46,273 nucleotides of DNA from an uncultured Pelagibacteraceae bacterium (GTDB taxonomy: Bacteria > Pseudomonadota > Alphaproteobacteria > Pelagibacterales > Pelagibacteraceae): the NCBI GenBank assembly GCA_902527485.1, contig CABZPB010000003.1, forward strand, positions 1-46,273, in the 5' to 3' direction. The translations under genes were made by a program, and so were the position numbers. Positions within the stretch are counted from its first letter, which is position 1. The number at the start of each line of letters is the position of its first letter. Positions 8,064 through 18,073 of the stretch are shown one piece after another. The notes below the pieces were generated by a model. That model did no database searches and was not told where the DNA came from. It worked only from the letters and a program-made list of their open reading frames with translations.

Positions 8064-9082
8064 AATAATCCCTCACTATTTTTAAAATCGAATTTCAAAT
8101 TCATATTTTGAACCGCTTGACCTGCTCCTCCTTTGATAAGATTATCAATGACCGATAAAATTATTATTTTATCTTTAAATTTAGTTTTACAGACAGAAAT
8201 AAAGCAATAATTAGTATTCATAACGTCATTTGTGCTCAAAAAAGAGTTAATACTTTTTATCTTTATAAATTTATTCTTTTTATGAAATATTTTCAAAATA
8301 TTTTGTACTCTATTTAAAGTAGTACCTGGTTTTAAGTCCAAATAAATTGTACTTAATATACCTCTAAACATTGGAATAATATGGGGTGTAAAAGTAAAAT
8401 TGATTTTTGAAGTAGTGTTATTTTTTAGTTCTTGATCAATTTCTATATTATGTCTATGAAAACCCACACCATATGCAGTAAGGGATTCGAATAAATTTTT
8501 GTTTTTGAATTTTTTGTGCACTCCTCTACCGGCTCCAGAATATCCAGATTTGGAATCTATAATGATATTTTTTAAGTTAATCGATCTTTTTTTAATTAAC
8601 GGAATAAGTGGTAAAAGTATTGATGTAGGGTAACAACCTGGACATCCAATGATACTAAATTTTTTAACTAATTTTCCAGTTATCTCAGGTAAGGCGTAAA
8701 TGCTATTTTTAATATTACTTAACGCTTTATGTTTTTGTTTATACCATTTCAAATAATCTGAATCTTTTTTTAATCTAAAATCTGCAGCTAAATCAATTAA
8801 AGTATTTTTTTTTAATAAATCTTTTGAAATTAATTGTGCTTCTCCATTCGGTAAAGCAGTAAATATAATATCAACATAACTTAAATATTTTTTATTATAC
8901 TTAGTAATTCTTGGTAACTTTTTTGATTTTAATGAAGTATCATAAGATGAGATTTTTTTTCCAACAGATGAATTACCACATAGATATTTAATATTAACAT
9001 TCTTGTGTTTAATTAATAATTTAATTAATTGAACACCAATATATCCAGTTGATCCAGCAATTAGTACATTAAGCTTAGGCAT
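8060..9082 (-). CDS. argC: N-acetyl-gamma-glutamyl-phosphate reductase
   Basis: 'AGSTGYIGVQLIKLL', 'GCPGCYPTSILLPLIPL', 'SGYSGAGRG', 'HRHNIEIDQEL'. Confidence 0.97.
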   Translation of the reverse strand: MPKLNVLIAGSTGYIGVQLIKLLIKHKNVNIKYLCGNSSVGKKISSYDTSLKSKKLPRITKYNKKYLSYVDIIFTALPNGEAQLISKDLLKKNTLIDLAADFRLKKDSDYLKWYKQKHKALSNIKNSIYALPEITGKLVKKFSIIGCPGCYPTSILLPLIPLIKKRSINLKNIIIDSKSGYSGAGRGVHKKFKNKNLFESLTAYGVGFHRHNIEIDQELKNNTTSKINFTFTPHIIPMFRGILSTIYLDLKPGTTLNRVQNILKIFHKKNKFIKIKSINSFLSTNDVMNTNYCFISVCKTKFKDKIIILSVIDNLIKGGAGQAVQNMNLKFDFKNSEGLL

Positions 9083-9115
9083 TTAATATTATAACAGTTA
9101 AAAGTTAAAAAAGAA

Positions 9116-9553
9116 TTATCTTTTAGAAAATTGGAAGCTTCTTCTAGCTTTTTTACGACCAGGTTTTTTTCTTTCAACTGATCTAGAGTCTCGGGTGGTC
9201 AATTTTTCAGTTTTCAGTGTAGATTTCAATTTTTCATCAAATAAAACTAAAGCTTTAGAAATGCCGTGTACCATTGCACCCGCTTGTCCTGTTGGACCTC
9301 CACCTTTTACACTACACTTTACGTCATATTCTGTTGCTTGATTTATAAGTTCAAAAGGTCTTATTACTTGCATTTTATGATTATCACTTGAAAAATAATC
9401 GCTAAAAAGTTTACCATTTACGTAAATTTTACCCGAACCTTTTTTTAACCAAACTTTAGCTATTGAAGTTTTTCTTCTTCCAGTAGCATACTTACTATCT
9501 TTGAAGTCCAGCTTAATTTTTGGAGCTTTAGTTGATGTTTGAGTATTTTCCAT
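9116..9553 (-). CDS. rpsI: 30S ribosomal protein S9
   Basis: 'YATGRRKTSIAKVWLKKGSGKIYVNG', C-terminal 'RDSRSVERKKPGRKKARRSFQFSKR'. Confidence 0.98.
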   Translation of the reverse strand: MENTQTSTKAPKIKLDFKDSKYATGRRKTSIAKVWLKKGSGKIYVNGKLFSDYFSSDNHKMQVIRPFELINQATEYDVKCSVKGGGPTGQAGAMVHGISKALVLFDEKLKSTLKTEKLTTRDSRSVERKKPGRKKARRSFQFSKR

Positions 9554-9554
9554 T

Positions 9555-10013
9555 TTAATTTCTTGCTAGATTTTTAGAGTTTAATTTATCCAATTTTATA
9601 ACTTGAGGATTTTGGGCCGTATGAGGATGATCATTTCCTACATATATTTTTAATTTAGTAAGTTGTTTTTTACCCAACACTCCCCCAGGAAGCATTCTTT
9701 TTACGGCAAGTTTAAGAGCTTCACCTGGTTTTTTTTTAAACAGGTTTTCAGGTGTAATCTCTTTTATTCCGCCAGGGTGTCCTGTGTGTCTATAATATTT
9801 TTTGTTTTGAAATTTATTTCCAGTAAATTTAATTTGTTCGATATTCTTTACTACAACAAAATCCCCGTCGTCCATATGTGGTGTAAAAGTTGTCTTATTT
9901 TTACCTCTAATAATTTTTGATATAATAGTTGCTAATCTGCCTACTACTGCATTTTTAGCATCTATTTCATACCAATTAGACGATAATTGATCTTTTTTGA
10001 GGAATTTTGTCAT
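9555..10013 (-). CDS. rplM: 50S ribosomal protein L13
   Basis: 'WYEIDAKNAVVGRLATIIS', 'AVKRMLPGGVLGKKQLTKLKIYVGNDHPHTAQNP'. Confidence 0.98.
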   Translation of the reverse strand: MTKFLKKDQLSSNWYEIDAKNAVVGRLATIISKIIRGKNKTTFTPHMDDGDFVVVKNIEQIKFTGNKFQNKKYYRHTGHPGGIKEITPENLFKKKPGEALKLAVKRMLPGGVLGKKQLTKLKIYVGNDHPHTAQNPQVIKLDKLNSKNLARN

Positions 10014-10097
10014 TGTGCGAGGATTAATACTATTTATAGACTTAAAGTCAAATTGATATTTATATTGTTTTAAGCTTTTTTTTTGTTATATTTGTCA

Positions 10098-10138
10098 TGC
10101 CGATTTGTTCCTATTGCGGGCTTACAGCTAAAGAGGAA
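10098..10138 (+). promoter_or_regulatory. SAM-II-like riboswitch aptamer (upstream member of a tandem)
   Basis: H-type pseudoknot pattern: GCCG (10099-10102) / CGGGC (10117-10121) interleaved with TTCCT (10108-10112) / AGGAA (10134-10138). Resembles SAM-II conserved GAUUU...UAUUGC...AGCUAAA.AGG. Located in the metY leader. Confidence 0.6.
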
Positions 10139-10156
10139 GTTTTCAAATTAAATCGG

Positions 10157-10213
10157 TTGGCATTTGAACTATATTGTGCGCCTTGCATAAAGCTAAAGCA
10201 CTAAAAAAGGAGT
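10157..10213 (+). promoter_or_regulatory. SAM-V-like riboswitch overlapping the metY ribosome-binding site
   Basis: H-type pseudoknot: GGC (10159-10161) / GCC (10180-10182) interleaved with GTGC (10176-10179) / GCAC (10198-10201), followed by TAAAAAAGGAG just before the metY ATG at 10217. 'GCCTTGCATAAAGCTAAAGCAC' resembles the SAM-V core as I recall it. Confidence 0.72.
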
Positions 10214-10216
10214 AAA

Positions 10217-11545
10217 ATGAGTAAAAAAAGAAATAATCCTGAAACCATTGCCATACACGGTGGTGATTACAGAAGTGACCCAGCAACTAATGCTGTTGCT
10301 GTACCAATATACAGAACAACATCATATCAATTCCAAGGCACTGAGCATGCAGCAAATTTATTCGCACTAAAGGAATTTGGAAATATCTATACTAGGATTA
10401 TGAACCCTACTAATGATGTTTTAGAAAAAAGAATTGCTGCATTAGAAGGTGGATTATCTTGTGTAACAGTTTCATCAGGACAAACAGCCTCAAGTTTTGC
10501 AGTCTTAAATGTTGCTCAATCAGGTGATAATATTATTAGTTCTACGGATCTTTATGGTGGAACAGTTTCATTATTTACACATACCCTAAGTAAACTTGGA
10601 ATAGAAATAAGATACGCCGATCCAAGTGATCCTAAAAACTTTGAAAAAGTAATAGATAATAAGACTAGAGCTTTTTATGGTGAAACATTACCTAATCCAT
10701 ATTTGAGAGTGTTCCCTATCAAAGAAGTTTCTGATATTGGAAGAAAATACAATATTCCACTAATAATGGATAATACTGCTGCGCCAGTGATATGTAAACC
10801 AATAGAACATGGAGCGGCCGTTGTTATACATTCATTAACAAAATATATTGGTGGACATGGAACTGCTGTTGCTGGAAGTATAGTTGATAGTGGTAACTTT
10901 GACTGGACTGCAGATCCTAAGAGACAACCTTTATTTAATGAACCTGATGCGAGTTATGGAGGTGTAGTTTGGGGAAAAGCTGTGCCAGAATTAACAGGAG
11001 CTAATGTGCCCTTTGCAGTCAGAGCAAGGGTTTGTTTGCTTAGAGATTTAGGTTCAGCTTTAGCACCAGATAATGCTTTTGCGATAATTCAAGGACTTGA
11101 AACAGTAGCTCTAAGAATGAAGCAACATTGCGAAAATGCTGATAAGGTAGTCAATTTCTTAAAAAAACGTAAAGAAGTAACTAAAGTCATATATTCGACG
11201 GAGCATGAAAATAAAATTGCTGATAGAGCTAAACAATATCTCAAAGGTGGAAATGGGCCAATGGTTGGTATTGAACTTAAAGGTGGTATTGAAGCTGGCA
11301 AAAAATTTATTGAGTCTTTAAAGATGTTCTATCATGTCGCAAACATTGGTGATGCAAGAAGTTTAGCTATACACCCTGCTAGCACTACTCATAGTCAATT
11401 AAATGAAAAAGAATTAGCAGCATCAGGTGTGACCCAAAGCTATGTTAGACTTTGTATAGGTATTGAGCATATTGATGATATTATTGATGATTTAGATCAA
11501 GCCTTGAACAAATCATCGAAAGGAAGCTTAAAAGCTGTTAGTTAA
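10217..11545 (+). CDS. metY: O-acetylhomoserine (thiol)-lyase / PLP sulfhydrylase
   Basis: 'ETIAIHGGDYRSDPATNAVAVPIYRTTSYQF', 'YTRIMNPTNDVLEKRIAALEGG', PLP lysine region 'VIHSLTKYIGGHGTAVAGSIVDSG'. Confidence 0.96.
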   Translation: MSKKRNNPETIAIHGGDYRSDPATNAVAVPIYRTTSYQFQGTEHAANLFALKEFGNIYTRIMNPTNDVLEKRIAALEGGLSCVTVSSGQTASSFAVLNVAQSGDNIISSTDLYGGTVSLFTHTLSKLGIEIRYADPSDPKNFEKVIDNKTRAFYGETLPNPYLRVFPIKEVSDIGRKYNIPLIMDNTAAPVICKPIEHGAAVVIHSLTKYIGGHGTAVAGSIVDSGNFDWTADPKRQPLFNEPDASYGGVVWGKAVPELTGANVPFAVRARVCLLRDLGSALAPDNAFAIIQGLETVALRMKQHCENADKVVNFLKKRKEVTKVIYSTEHENKIADRAKQYLKGGNGPMVGIELKGGIEAGKKFIESLKMFYHVANIGDARSLAIHPASTTHSQLNEKELAASGVTQSYVRLCIGIEHIDDIIDDLDQALNKSSKGSLKAVS

Positions 11546-12554
11546 ATTTTGTATTTAAATAAAAAAAATAAATACTTGAGCTAACTAAAAAAATTGAGCT
11601 TATTTGGTGCAGAGATGCAACATAAATCTGTGCACCATATAAGACCGTATAAATACCTAATATAATCTGAAGAATTATAAATATACCCAAATAGTTAATT
11701 GGTTTATATAAATCACTCATCTTGTTTTTATAAATCTTGTAGAAAATTAAAATATAAAAAATTCCTATCAAGTAAGCTAAATTACGATGAATAAACTGTA
11801 CTAATGAAGGATCACTTAGAGCCGCAATTTTAAATAGATTATTAAAGTTATTGTCATCAGGAAAAAATGAACTCCCCATTAAAGGCCACGAATTATAGAT
11901 TTTTCCTGCATCCATACCAGAAACAAAAGCACCAATTGAAATTTGTAAAAAAATTAGGATTAAGAATAATAAAGGAATTAATGAATTTAGTTTGTTTGTT
12001 GTGTTTCTTGATACGTTAATTTTTAGATAATTCCAATATATTAAAGATAAAATAAAAAAAGCAACAAGCAAATGTAAAGATAGTCTAAAGTGACTTACAT
12101 CCACTCTATCAACTAATCCACTTCTAACCATATACCAGCCAATGAAACCTTGAAAACATATGAGAAAAAAAATGAAATATAGATTTAATAATTTAGTAAT
12201 CTTAATCTTAAAAGAAAAATAAATTAGTGGTATTAAGTATCCAAGACCAATCACTCTACCAAGAAATCTATGAGCCCATTCCCACCAAAAAATCACTTTA
12301 AATTCATTTAAAGTCATATTGTAATTTTGTAATTTAAATTCAGGAATTTGTTTATAAAGATTAAAATAAATAATCCAATCTTTCTTATTAAGAGGTGGAA
12401 AGAATCCAGAAAATAATTCCCATTCCGTTATTGAAAGACCTGAGTCAGTAAGTCTTGTTAAACCTCCGACTATTATCATAAAGGATATAATCAAAAACAT
12501 AACGATTAACCAAATTGATAATTGATTATTTATTTTCGTATTTGTTGTATACAT
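11538..12554 (-). CDS. ctaA: Heme A synthase (COX15/CtaA)
   Basis: 'VGGLTRLTDSGLSITEWELFSGFFPPL', 'EFKVIFWWEWAHRFLGRVIGL', 'GAFVSGMDAGKIYNSWPLM', 'FIHRNLAYLIG'. Confidence 0.96.
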   Translation of the reverse strand: MYTTNTKINNQLSIWLIVMFLIISFMIIVGGLTRLTDSGLSITEWELFSGFFPPLNKKDWIIYFNLYKQIPEFKLQNYNMTLNEFKVIFWWEWAHRFLGRVIGLGYLIPLIYFSFKIKITKLLNLYFIFFLICFQGFIGWYMVRSGLVDRVDVSHFRLSLHLLVAFFILSLIYWNYLKINVSRNTTNKLNSLIPLLFLILIFLQISIGAFVSGMDAGKIYNSWPLMGSSFFPDDNNFNNLFKIAALSDPSLVQFIHRNLAYLIGIFYILIFYKIYKNKMSDLYKPINYLGIFIILQIILGIYTVLYGAQIYVASLHQISSIFLVSSSIYFFYLNTKFN

Positions 12555-12597
12555 GTGAGGATAAATATAATAATTTTTATATTATCCAAATATATAA

Positions 12598-12888
12598 ATG
12601 TCGCCTTTAAGTAGAAAAAAACTTAATAAAATAAGATTGAAGTTAGATAAATTAGATAATTCATTAATTAAACTAATAAAACAAAGAACTAATCTTGTAA
12701 ATCATGTTTTAAAACTAAAGGATAAAAAAAAAGAAATAGTTGATAATAAAAGAATCAAAATAATTTTAAAAAATATAAGAAAAAAATCCATAGCAAATAA
12801 AATAGATCCTAAGATTACTAATCGTATATGGAAAAATATGATTTGGTCTTACATTGATTATGAAAAAAGAAACTTTAAAAAAAAATAA
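12598..12888 (+). CDS. Chorismate mutase (AroQ type)
   Basis: 'LNKIRLKLDKLDNSLIKLIKQRTNLVNHVLKLK', helical AroQ fold pattern, monofunctional length. Confidence 0.8.
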   Translation: MSPLSRKKLNKIRLKLDKLDNSLIKLIKQRTNLVNHVLKLKDKKKEIVDNKRIKIILKNIRKKSIANKIDPKITNRIWKNMIWSYIDYEKRNFKKK

Positions 12889-13080
12889 TTATTTGCTATG
12901 AGGTGGAAGTTTTTTTTCAACAAAAACTTCATGTTTACGGGTACTCGGATTGTATTTTCGGGCTGAAAGTTTTACTTTTGCTTTTTCACCACCTGCTGGT
13001 TTTTTTACATAGTAAAAAAATGAGCTGTCTGGTTTACTTTCAGGAACTAATCTAACCTTTACGTGTGTTTTTTTTGCCAT
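12889..13080 (-). CDS. rpmG: 50S ribosomal protein L33
   Basis: 'MAKKTHVKVRLVPE...FFYYVKKPAGGEKAKVKLSARKYNPSTRKHEVFVEKKLPPHSK'. Confidence 0.9.
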   Translation of the reverse strand: MAKKTHVKVRLVPESKPDSSFFYYVKKPAGGEKAKVKLSARKYNPSTRKHEVFVEKKLPPHSK

Positions 13081-13463
13081 TACTTATAATTTTTTAAGTT
13101 TTTAACTATCTTAGAAATTTTTAAAACTTTATTTTTAAAATTATTCGTCCTTATAGAATTATTTGAAATTTCGTCAAGATTTAAAGTATCGTTATTACTT
13201 GGATTATCTAAGATTTTTTTAACTCCATTAATTGTCATACCTTGGTCCTTAAGAAGAAATTTTATTTTTTTTAGTATATTTATAGTCTTTTGATCATAAT
13301 ATCTTCTATTGGAATTAAGTAATTTTGGTTTAACTTGCTTGAATTTTGTTTCCCAAAATCTAATAGTGTGAGTTGAAAAAACTCTCTTATTTTTCGACTT
13401 TAATTCTAAAATTTCAGCTACTTCCCCTATTGTTTTATAAGCTTGCTCAGATTTGTCAGCCAT
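13080..13463 (-). CDS. MerR-family transcriptional regulator
   Basis: Start MADKSEQAYKTIGEVAEILELKS...VFSTHTIRFWETKFKQVKPKLLNSNRRYYDQKTINILKKIKFLLKDQGMTI. The longer ORF to 13565 would run into ihfA. Confidence 0.9.
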   Translation of the reverse strand: MADKSEQAYKTIGEVAEILELKSKNKRVFSTHTIRFWETKFKQVKPKLLNSNRRYYDQKTINILKKIKFLLKDQGMTINGVKKILDNPSNNDTLNLDEISNNSIRTNNFKNKVLKISKIVKNLKNYK

Positions 13464-13752
13464 TTTTATTATTAATAAATTTCTTAAATTCTTTTGAAGG
13501 TTTAAATAAGACAACGTCCCTACTCGAAATAACTGTAGGTTCTTTTGTTTTAGGATTTCTGCCAATTCTTGATTTTTTTCTTCTTATGGAAAAAGTTCCA
13601 AAGCCTGATAATTTGAGTTTTTTTTCCTCTTTCAGGTTAAGTATAACTGTTGAAAGAAAATCATTAATAAGATTTTCAGACACTAGTTTTGAAAAACCTA
13701 ACTGCATATAAATTTGGTTGATTAAGTCTTTTTTAGTTAAATTTATTCTCAT
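13456..13752 (-). CDS. ihfA: Integration host factor subunit alpha
   Basis: 'LTKKDLINQIYMQLGFSKLVSENLINDFLSTVI...LKLSGFGTFSIRRKKSRIGRNPKTKEP'. Confidence 0.95.
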   Translation of the reverse strand: MRINLTKKDLINQIYMQLGFSKLVSENLINDFLSTVILNLKEEKKLKLSGFGTFSIRRKKSRIGRNPKTKEPTVISSRDVVLFKPSKEFKKFINNKNG

Positions 13753-13753
13753 C

Positions 13754-14755
13754 TTAAATATTAAACTTTATTTTTTCAATCAAATTCCCTTTAACGATTT
13801 TATGACAAACATCTAAAGAATTTGAAAATCCTATAAAATCTGTACCACCATGACTTTTAACAACTGGTGAGTCTAAACCTAAAAAAATTGCACCGTTGTA
13901 TAGTCTTGGATCTAATCTGTTCTTAAATTTTTTTAAATTATAATAATTTAGTAAGGAAGAAATTTTTCCTAAGAGTGAACCACTCATTGCATTCTTTAAT
14001 TCTTTAACAATGAAATTTGCAGTTCCCTCTGCTGTTTTTAGAGCTATATTTCCTGTAAATCCATCGGAAATTATTACATTTATTTTACCATCCATAATTT
14101 GATTACCTTCTATGTATCCAGCAAAATTATAATTTTCAGATTTTTTATTACTTAGTATTTTGAATGTTTCTTTGATAGTTTCATTTCCTTTAAGTTCCTC
14201 AGAACCTATATTTAATAAACCAATATTTGGTTTTTTATCTTGGTATAAAGATGTATAAAGAGATGCACCCATAATTGAAAAATCAAATAGATTTTTAGAG
14301 CTGCATTCAATATTAGCACCTAAATCTAAAACAACACTCATTCCATTCTTATTAGGCCATAAAGCTGATAATGCAGGCTTATCAATGTTTTGTATCATCT
14401 TCAGATTTAATTTTGCGATTACTAATAAGGCTCCAGTATTACCTGCTGAAATAACTACATCTGCCTCTTTTTTTTTAACACTTTCTATTGCTAGCCACAT
14501 ACTTGTATTTTTCCCCTTTTTTGCTGCCTCTAAAGGACTATCTGTGCTCAAAACGAAATTCTCTGTATGAATTATCTCGTAATATTGATTATCAATTTCA
14601 TCTTTAAGCAATGAAATAATCTTATCTTTATCACCAAAAATTTTGAAAAAATTTCCTTTATTATTTTTGTGATTATAAATAATACCATCAATAACTTTTT
14701 TAGGAGAATTATCACCACCCATTGCATCAACTGCAATTTTTATCAAATCAGCCAT
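13754..14755 (-). CDS. plsX: Phosphate acyltransferase PlsX
   Basis: 'IAVDAMGGDNSPKKVIDG', 'VISAGNTGALLVIAKL', 'VVLDLGANIECSSKNLFDFSIMG', 'ISDGFTGNIALKTAEGTA'. Confidence 0.97.
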   Translation of the reverse strand: MADLIKIAVDAMGGDNSPKKVIDGIIYNHKNNKGNFFKIFGDKDKIISLLKDEIDNQYYEIIHTENFVLSTDSPLEAAKKGKNTSMWLAIESVKKKEADVVISAGNTGALLVIAKLNLKMIQNIDKPALSALWPNKNGMSVVLDLGANIECSSKNLFDFSIMGASLYTSLYQDKKPNIGLLNIGSEELKGNETIKETFKILSNKKSENYNFAGYIEGNQIMDGKINVIISDGFTGNIALKTAEGTANFIVKELKNAMSGSLLGKISSLLNYYNLKKFKNRLDPRLYNGAIFLGLDSPVVKSHGGTDFIGFSNSLDVCHKIVKGNLIEKIKFNI

Positions 14756-14773
14756 TACTTAATATTAAATTAT

Positions 14774-14956
14774 TTAATCTTTTGGGTCTATAACTTGACG
14801 GCCTTTATACATACCAGTTTTTAAATCTAGATGGTGAGATAATCTGTATTCACCTGATTTTTTATCTTCAACAACATTTTTAGCCGAAAATTTCATATTT
14901 TTAGCTCTTCTCATTCCAGTCCTTGAAGGAGTTTGTTTACGTTTTGGAACTGCCAT
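14774..14956 (-). CDS. rpmF: 50S ribosomal protein L32
   Basis: '[20 protein letters not shown]...' with the rpmF-plsX context. Confidence 0.97.
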   Translation of the reverse strand: MAVPKRKQTPSRTGMRRAKNMKFSAKNVVEDKKSGEYRLSHHLDLKTGMYKGRQVIDPKD

Positions 14957-14958
14957 AA

Positions 14959-15420
14959 TTATGGGTTAATTACACTTTTTAAATAAGAATTCAAAGTATT
15001 TTTTGATAAATTTAAATAATAATTATTGAAATAATCTGCCAATTCCTCAATATTTTTAAAATTTTCCAAAAATTTAGATATAATTTCTCTCTTTTTGATA
15101 TCCTCTAAATCATCCCAAAAATGAATATCAGAAACAATAGCATGAAAAACATTAATATAATCTTTCATTTTTTTATTAATAGATTGATCACCATATCCAA
15201 TTTCTCTTATACTTAATTCTAGCTGTCTGAAATTAAAATCATATATTTCTTGCAATTTTTTTTCATTTTCTTCAGATTTGAATACCTTTAAAAAAAAAGC
15301 AAAATGGAATAAAAAAACTAGCAACCTATCATTAAAACTATCTTGTTTACCAAGGCTTTTATAAAGTGTTTTATTTGTAGTTAATTTAATTAATTTGTTA
15401 TAAAAATGTATATAATTCAT
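14959..15420 (-). CDS. Ubiquinol-cytochrome c chaperone family (CBP3-like) protein
   Basis: '[19 protein letters not shown]...[33 protein letters not shown]' and location next to rpmF and bamE. Confidence 0.8.
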   Translation of the reverse strand: MNYIHFYNKLIKLTTNKTLYKSLGKQDSFNDRLLVFLFHFAFFLKVFKSEENEKKLQEIYDFNFRQLELSIREIGYGDQSINKKMKDYINVFHAIVSDIHFWDDLEDIKKREIISKFLENFKNIEELADYFNNYYLNLSKNTLNSYLKSVINP

Positions 15421-15423
15421 TTC

Positions 15424-15891
15424 ATGAAAATCTTTTTAATTATTTTAGCAATTTTCTTAACTAGTTGTAAATTAAATAAAGTTGTCAATCATCACGGTAT
15501 TCATAATTTAGAAGCTAAAAGTCAAGAATTATTGATAAACCAAACTAATATAAATCAAATAAAAAGTTTATTAGGTCCACCATCTTCAACAAGTTATTTT
15601 GATGAAGATATTTTAATATATCTGGAAAGGAAAACTTCTAATTCAAAATTATTAAAACTTGGAAAGAAAAAATTAATTGCAAATAACATTTTGTTATTAG
15701 AAGTAGATAATAGAGGAATGTTAATTAATAAAGAATTTTTAAATCAAGATGATCTTAATAAACTTGAATTTACAAATAAAACAACGAAAACAATTACTGA
15801 CGGAGAGTCTTTTGTGTCTAAGGCATTGTCTGGTGTAATGACTAAAATCGATGATCCTCTTGGTAAAAAAAGAGGAACATTAGGTCGCTAA
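15424..15891 (+). CDS. bamE: Outer membrane assembly lipoprotein BamE (SmpA/OmlA domain)
   Basis: Lipoprotein signal MKIFLIILAIFLTSC; 'NQTNINQIKSLLGPPSSTSYFDEDILIYLERKT'. Start at 15424 rather than 15406. Confidence 0.88.
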   Translation: MKIFLIILAIFLTSCKLNKVVNHHGIHNLEAKSQELLINQTNINQIKSLLGPPSSTSYFDEDILIYLERKTSNSKLLKLGKKKLIANNILLLEVDNRGMLINKEFLNQDDLNKLEFTNKTTKTITDGESFVSKALSGVMTKIDDPLGKKRGTLGR

Positions 15892-15892
15892 C

Positions 15893-17998
15893 CTAACCAG
15901 CAATTACAGCTAACAATAATAATGCAACAATATTTGTAATCTTAATCATCGGATTTACGGCTGGTCCAGCTGTATCCTTGTATGGATCTCCAACTGTATC
16001 ACCAGTAACTGCAGCTTTATGAGCTTCTGATCCTTTACCTCCATGATTACCATCCTCGATATATTTTTTTGCATTATCCCATGCACCGCCACCTGCGGTC
16101 ATAGAAACTGCAACAAAAAGTCCTGTTATGATAACACCAAGTAACATTGCACCAACTGCCGCAAGAGCAGCAACTTGTCCCCCTATAGAAAGGATTATAA
16201 AATACAATATCACTGGTGAAAGAACAGGCAATAATGATGGTATAATCATTTCTTTTATTGCAGCGACTGTTAATAAATCTACTAATTTGGCATAATCAGG
16301 TTTTTGTTTCCTTTTCATTATACCTGGGTATTTTTTAAATTGTCTTCTAACTTCAACAACCACAGCACCACCGGCTCTACCTACAGCCTGCATTCCCATT
16401 GATCCAAATAAATATGGTAACATACCCCCAATTAATAATCCTACTACAACGTAAGGATTTGATAAATCAAAAGTAACCACTATTCCTTCTAATTTAGACC
16501 CAGTTTCTTTAGAAAAGTGTTTTATATCCTCTGTATAAGCAGCAAATAAGACCAGAGCACCTAGACCTGCGGAACCAATAGCATAACCTTTTGTTACTGC
16601 TTTTGTTGTATTTCCCACTGCATCTAATGCATCCGTGGTTTTTCTTACTTTTTTTTCAAGATTAGACATTTCAGCGATACCCCCTGCATTATCTGTTACG
16701 GGTCCATAAGCATCTAAAGCAACAACCATTCCAGCTAAAGCAAGCATGGTTGTAACAGCAATAGCAATTCCAAACAATCCGGCAATTGAATTAGTAACTA
16801 AAATACCAGATACAATAACTAAAGCAGGTATTGCAGTTGCTTCCATAGAAACCGCTAAACCTTGAATAACATTAGTTCCATGACCAGTTGTCGATGATAA
16901 AGCTACTGATTTTACAGGTCTATATCCAGTCCCTGTATAATATTCAGTGATCCATATTAATAAGCCAGTAATTACAAGACCAATTACTCCACAATAATAC
17001 AAATCCATTCCATTAAAAGTTTTATTATTTACATTATATTCATTTGAAAAACCAATTACATGATCAGTTACTGGCCAAAGAATCAATAAAGAGGCTACTG
17101 CTGAAACTATAAAACCTTTATATAACGCATTCATTACGTTGTTATTTTTTCCAAGTTTAACAAAAAAAGTTCCAATAATTGAAGTGATTAAACATGCAGC
17201 ACCAATTGATAGAGGGTAAACCATCATATTTAAATCTCCAACAAAAAAAATTGATGAAAGAACCATTGTTGCAACGATGGTAACTGCATAAGTTTCAAAT
17301 AAATCTGCAGCCATTCCAGCACAATCTCCAACATTATCTCCAACATTATCTGCTATTACAGCTGGATTTCTAGGATCATCCTCGGGTATTCCTGCCTCCA
17401 CTTTACCAACTAGGTCAGCACCAACATCAGCGCCTTTAGTAAAAATTCCACCACCTAATCTAGCAAAAATTGAAATTAATGACGCACCAAATCCAAGAGC
17501 AACAAGAGCATTGACTATTTCTCTTTCGTCAACTTTAAATTTTAGTAATAAAAAATAATAAACTGCAATTGCCAATAGAGCTAGACCAGCAACTAGCATA
17601 CCTGTCACTGCACCAGATTTGAATGCAACAGAAAGTCCTTCAGCTAAACCTTTTCTTGATGCTTCCGCAGTTCTTACGTTCGCCTCTACAGAAACTAACA
17701 TGCCTACATAACCAGCTATCCCCGATAAAGCAGCGCCAATTAAGTAACCTAGACCAACAAGAGGACTAAAAGCAACACTAACAATTACCAAAACAACAAC
17801 CCCAACAATTGCTATAGTTTTGTATTGTCTCGCGAGATATGCTTTTGCTCCAATTTGAATAGCTGAGGCAATATCTTGCATTTTTGCATTCCCTGCACTT
17901 GAATTAAGAATATTCTTTCCAGTTAAAAATCCATAAACGATAGATAATAGACCTGCTACAATTGTATATAATAATATTGTTTCTGCTGTTGAGCTCAT
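15893..17998 (-). CDS. hppA: Membrane-bound proton-pumping pyrophosphatase, K+-independent type
   Basis: '[54 protein letters not shown]'; '[21 protein letters not shown]' (Lys version of the GNTTx motif). Confidence 0.97.
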   Translation of the reverse strand: MSSTAETILLYTIVAGLLSIVYGFLTGKNILNSSAGNAKMQDIASAIQIGAKAYLARQYKTIAIVGVVVLVIVSVAFSPLVGLGYLIGAALSGIAGYVGMLVSVEANVRTAEASRKGLAEGLSVAFKSGAVTGMLVAGLALLAIAVYYFLLLKFKVDEREIVNALVALGFGASLISIFARLGGGIFTKGADVGADLVGKVEAGIPEDDPRNPAVIADNVGDNVGDCAGMAADLFETYAVTIVATMVLSSIFFVGDLNMMVYPLSIGAACLITSIIGTFFVKLGKNNNVMNALYKGFIVSAVASLLILWPVTDHVIGFSNEYNVNNKTFNGMDLYYCGVIGLVITGLLIWITEYYTGTGYRPVKSVALSSTTGHGTNVIQGLAVSMEATAIPALVIVSGILVTNSIAGLFGIAIAVTTMLALAGMVVALDAYGPVTDNAGGIAEMSNLEKKVRKTTDALDAVGNTTKAVTKGYAIGSAGLGALVLFAAYTEDIKHFSKETGSKLEGIVVTFDLSNPYVVVGLLIGGMLPYLFGSMGMQAVGRAGGAVVVEVRRQFKKYPGIMKRKQKPDYAKLVDLLTVAAIKEMIIPSLLPVLSPVILYFIILSIGGQVAALAAVGAMLLGVIITGLFVAVSMTAGGGAWDNAKKYIEDGNHGGKGSEAHKAAVTGDTVGDPYKDTAGPAVNPMIKITNIVALLLLAVIAG

Positions 17999-18073
17999 AT
18001 AAACCTTAGTTGTTGGTTGTTATTTTTAAGCCCGGACAATACAAAAAAAGATAAAAAAGACAACGATTAACTT

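Noticed and set aside
9663-9920. 85-aa + strand ORF inside rplM
   Set aside because: Shadow ORF of a ribosomal protein gene.
10097-10204. 35-aa ORF MPICSYCGLTAKEEVFKLNRLAFELYCAPCIKLKH with two CxxC motifs upstream of metY
   Set aside because: It coincides with the two pseudoknots that look like SAM riboswitches; the CxxC pattern is likely an accident of conserved RNA sequence. It would need codon-level conservation to be revived.
13373-13711. 112-aa + strand ORF across ihfA and the merR-family gene
   Set aside because: Antisense shadow of two confident genes.
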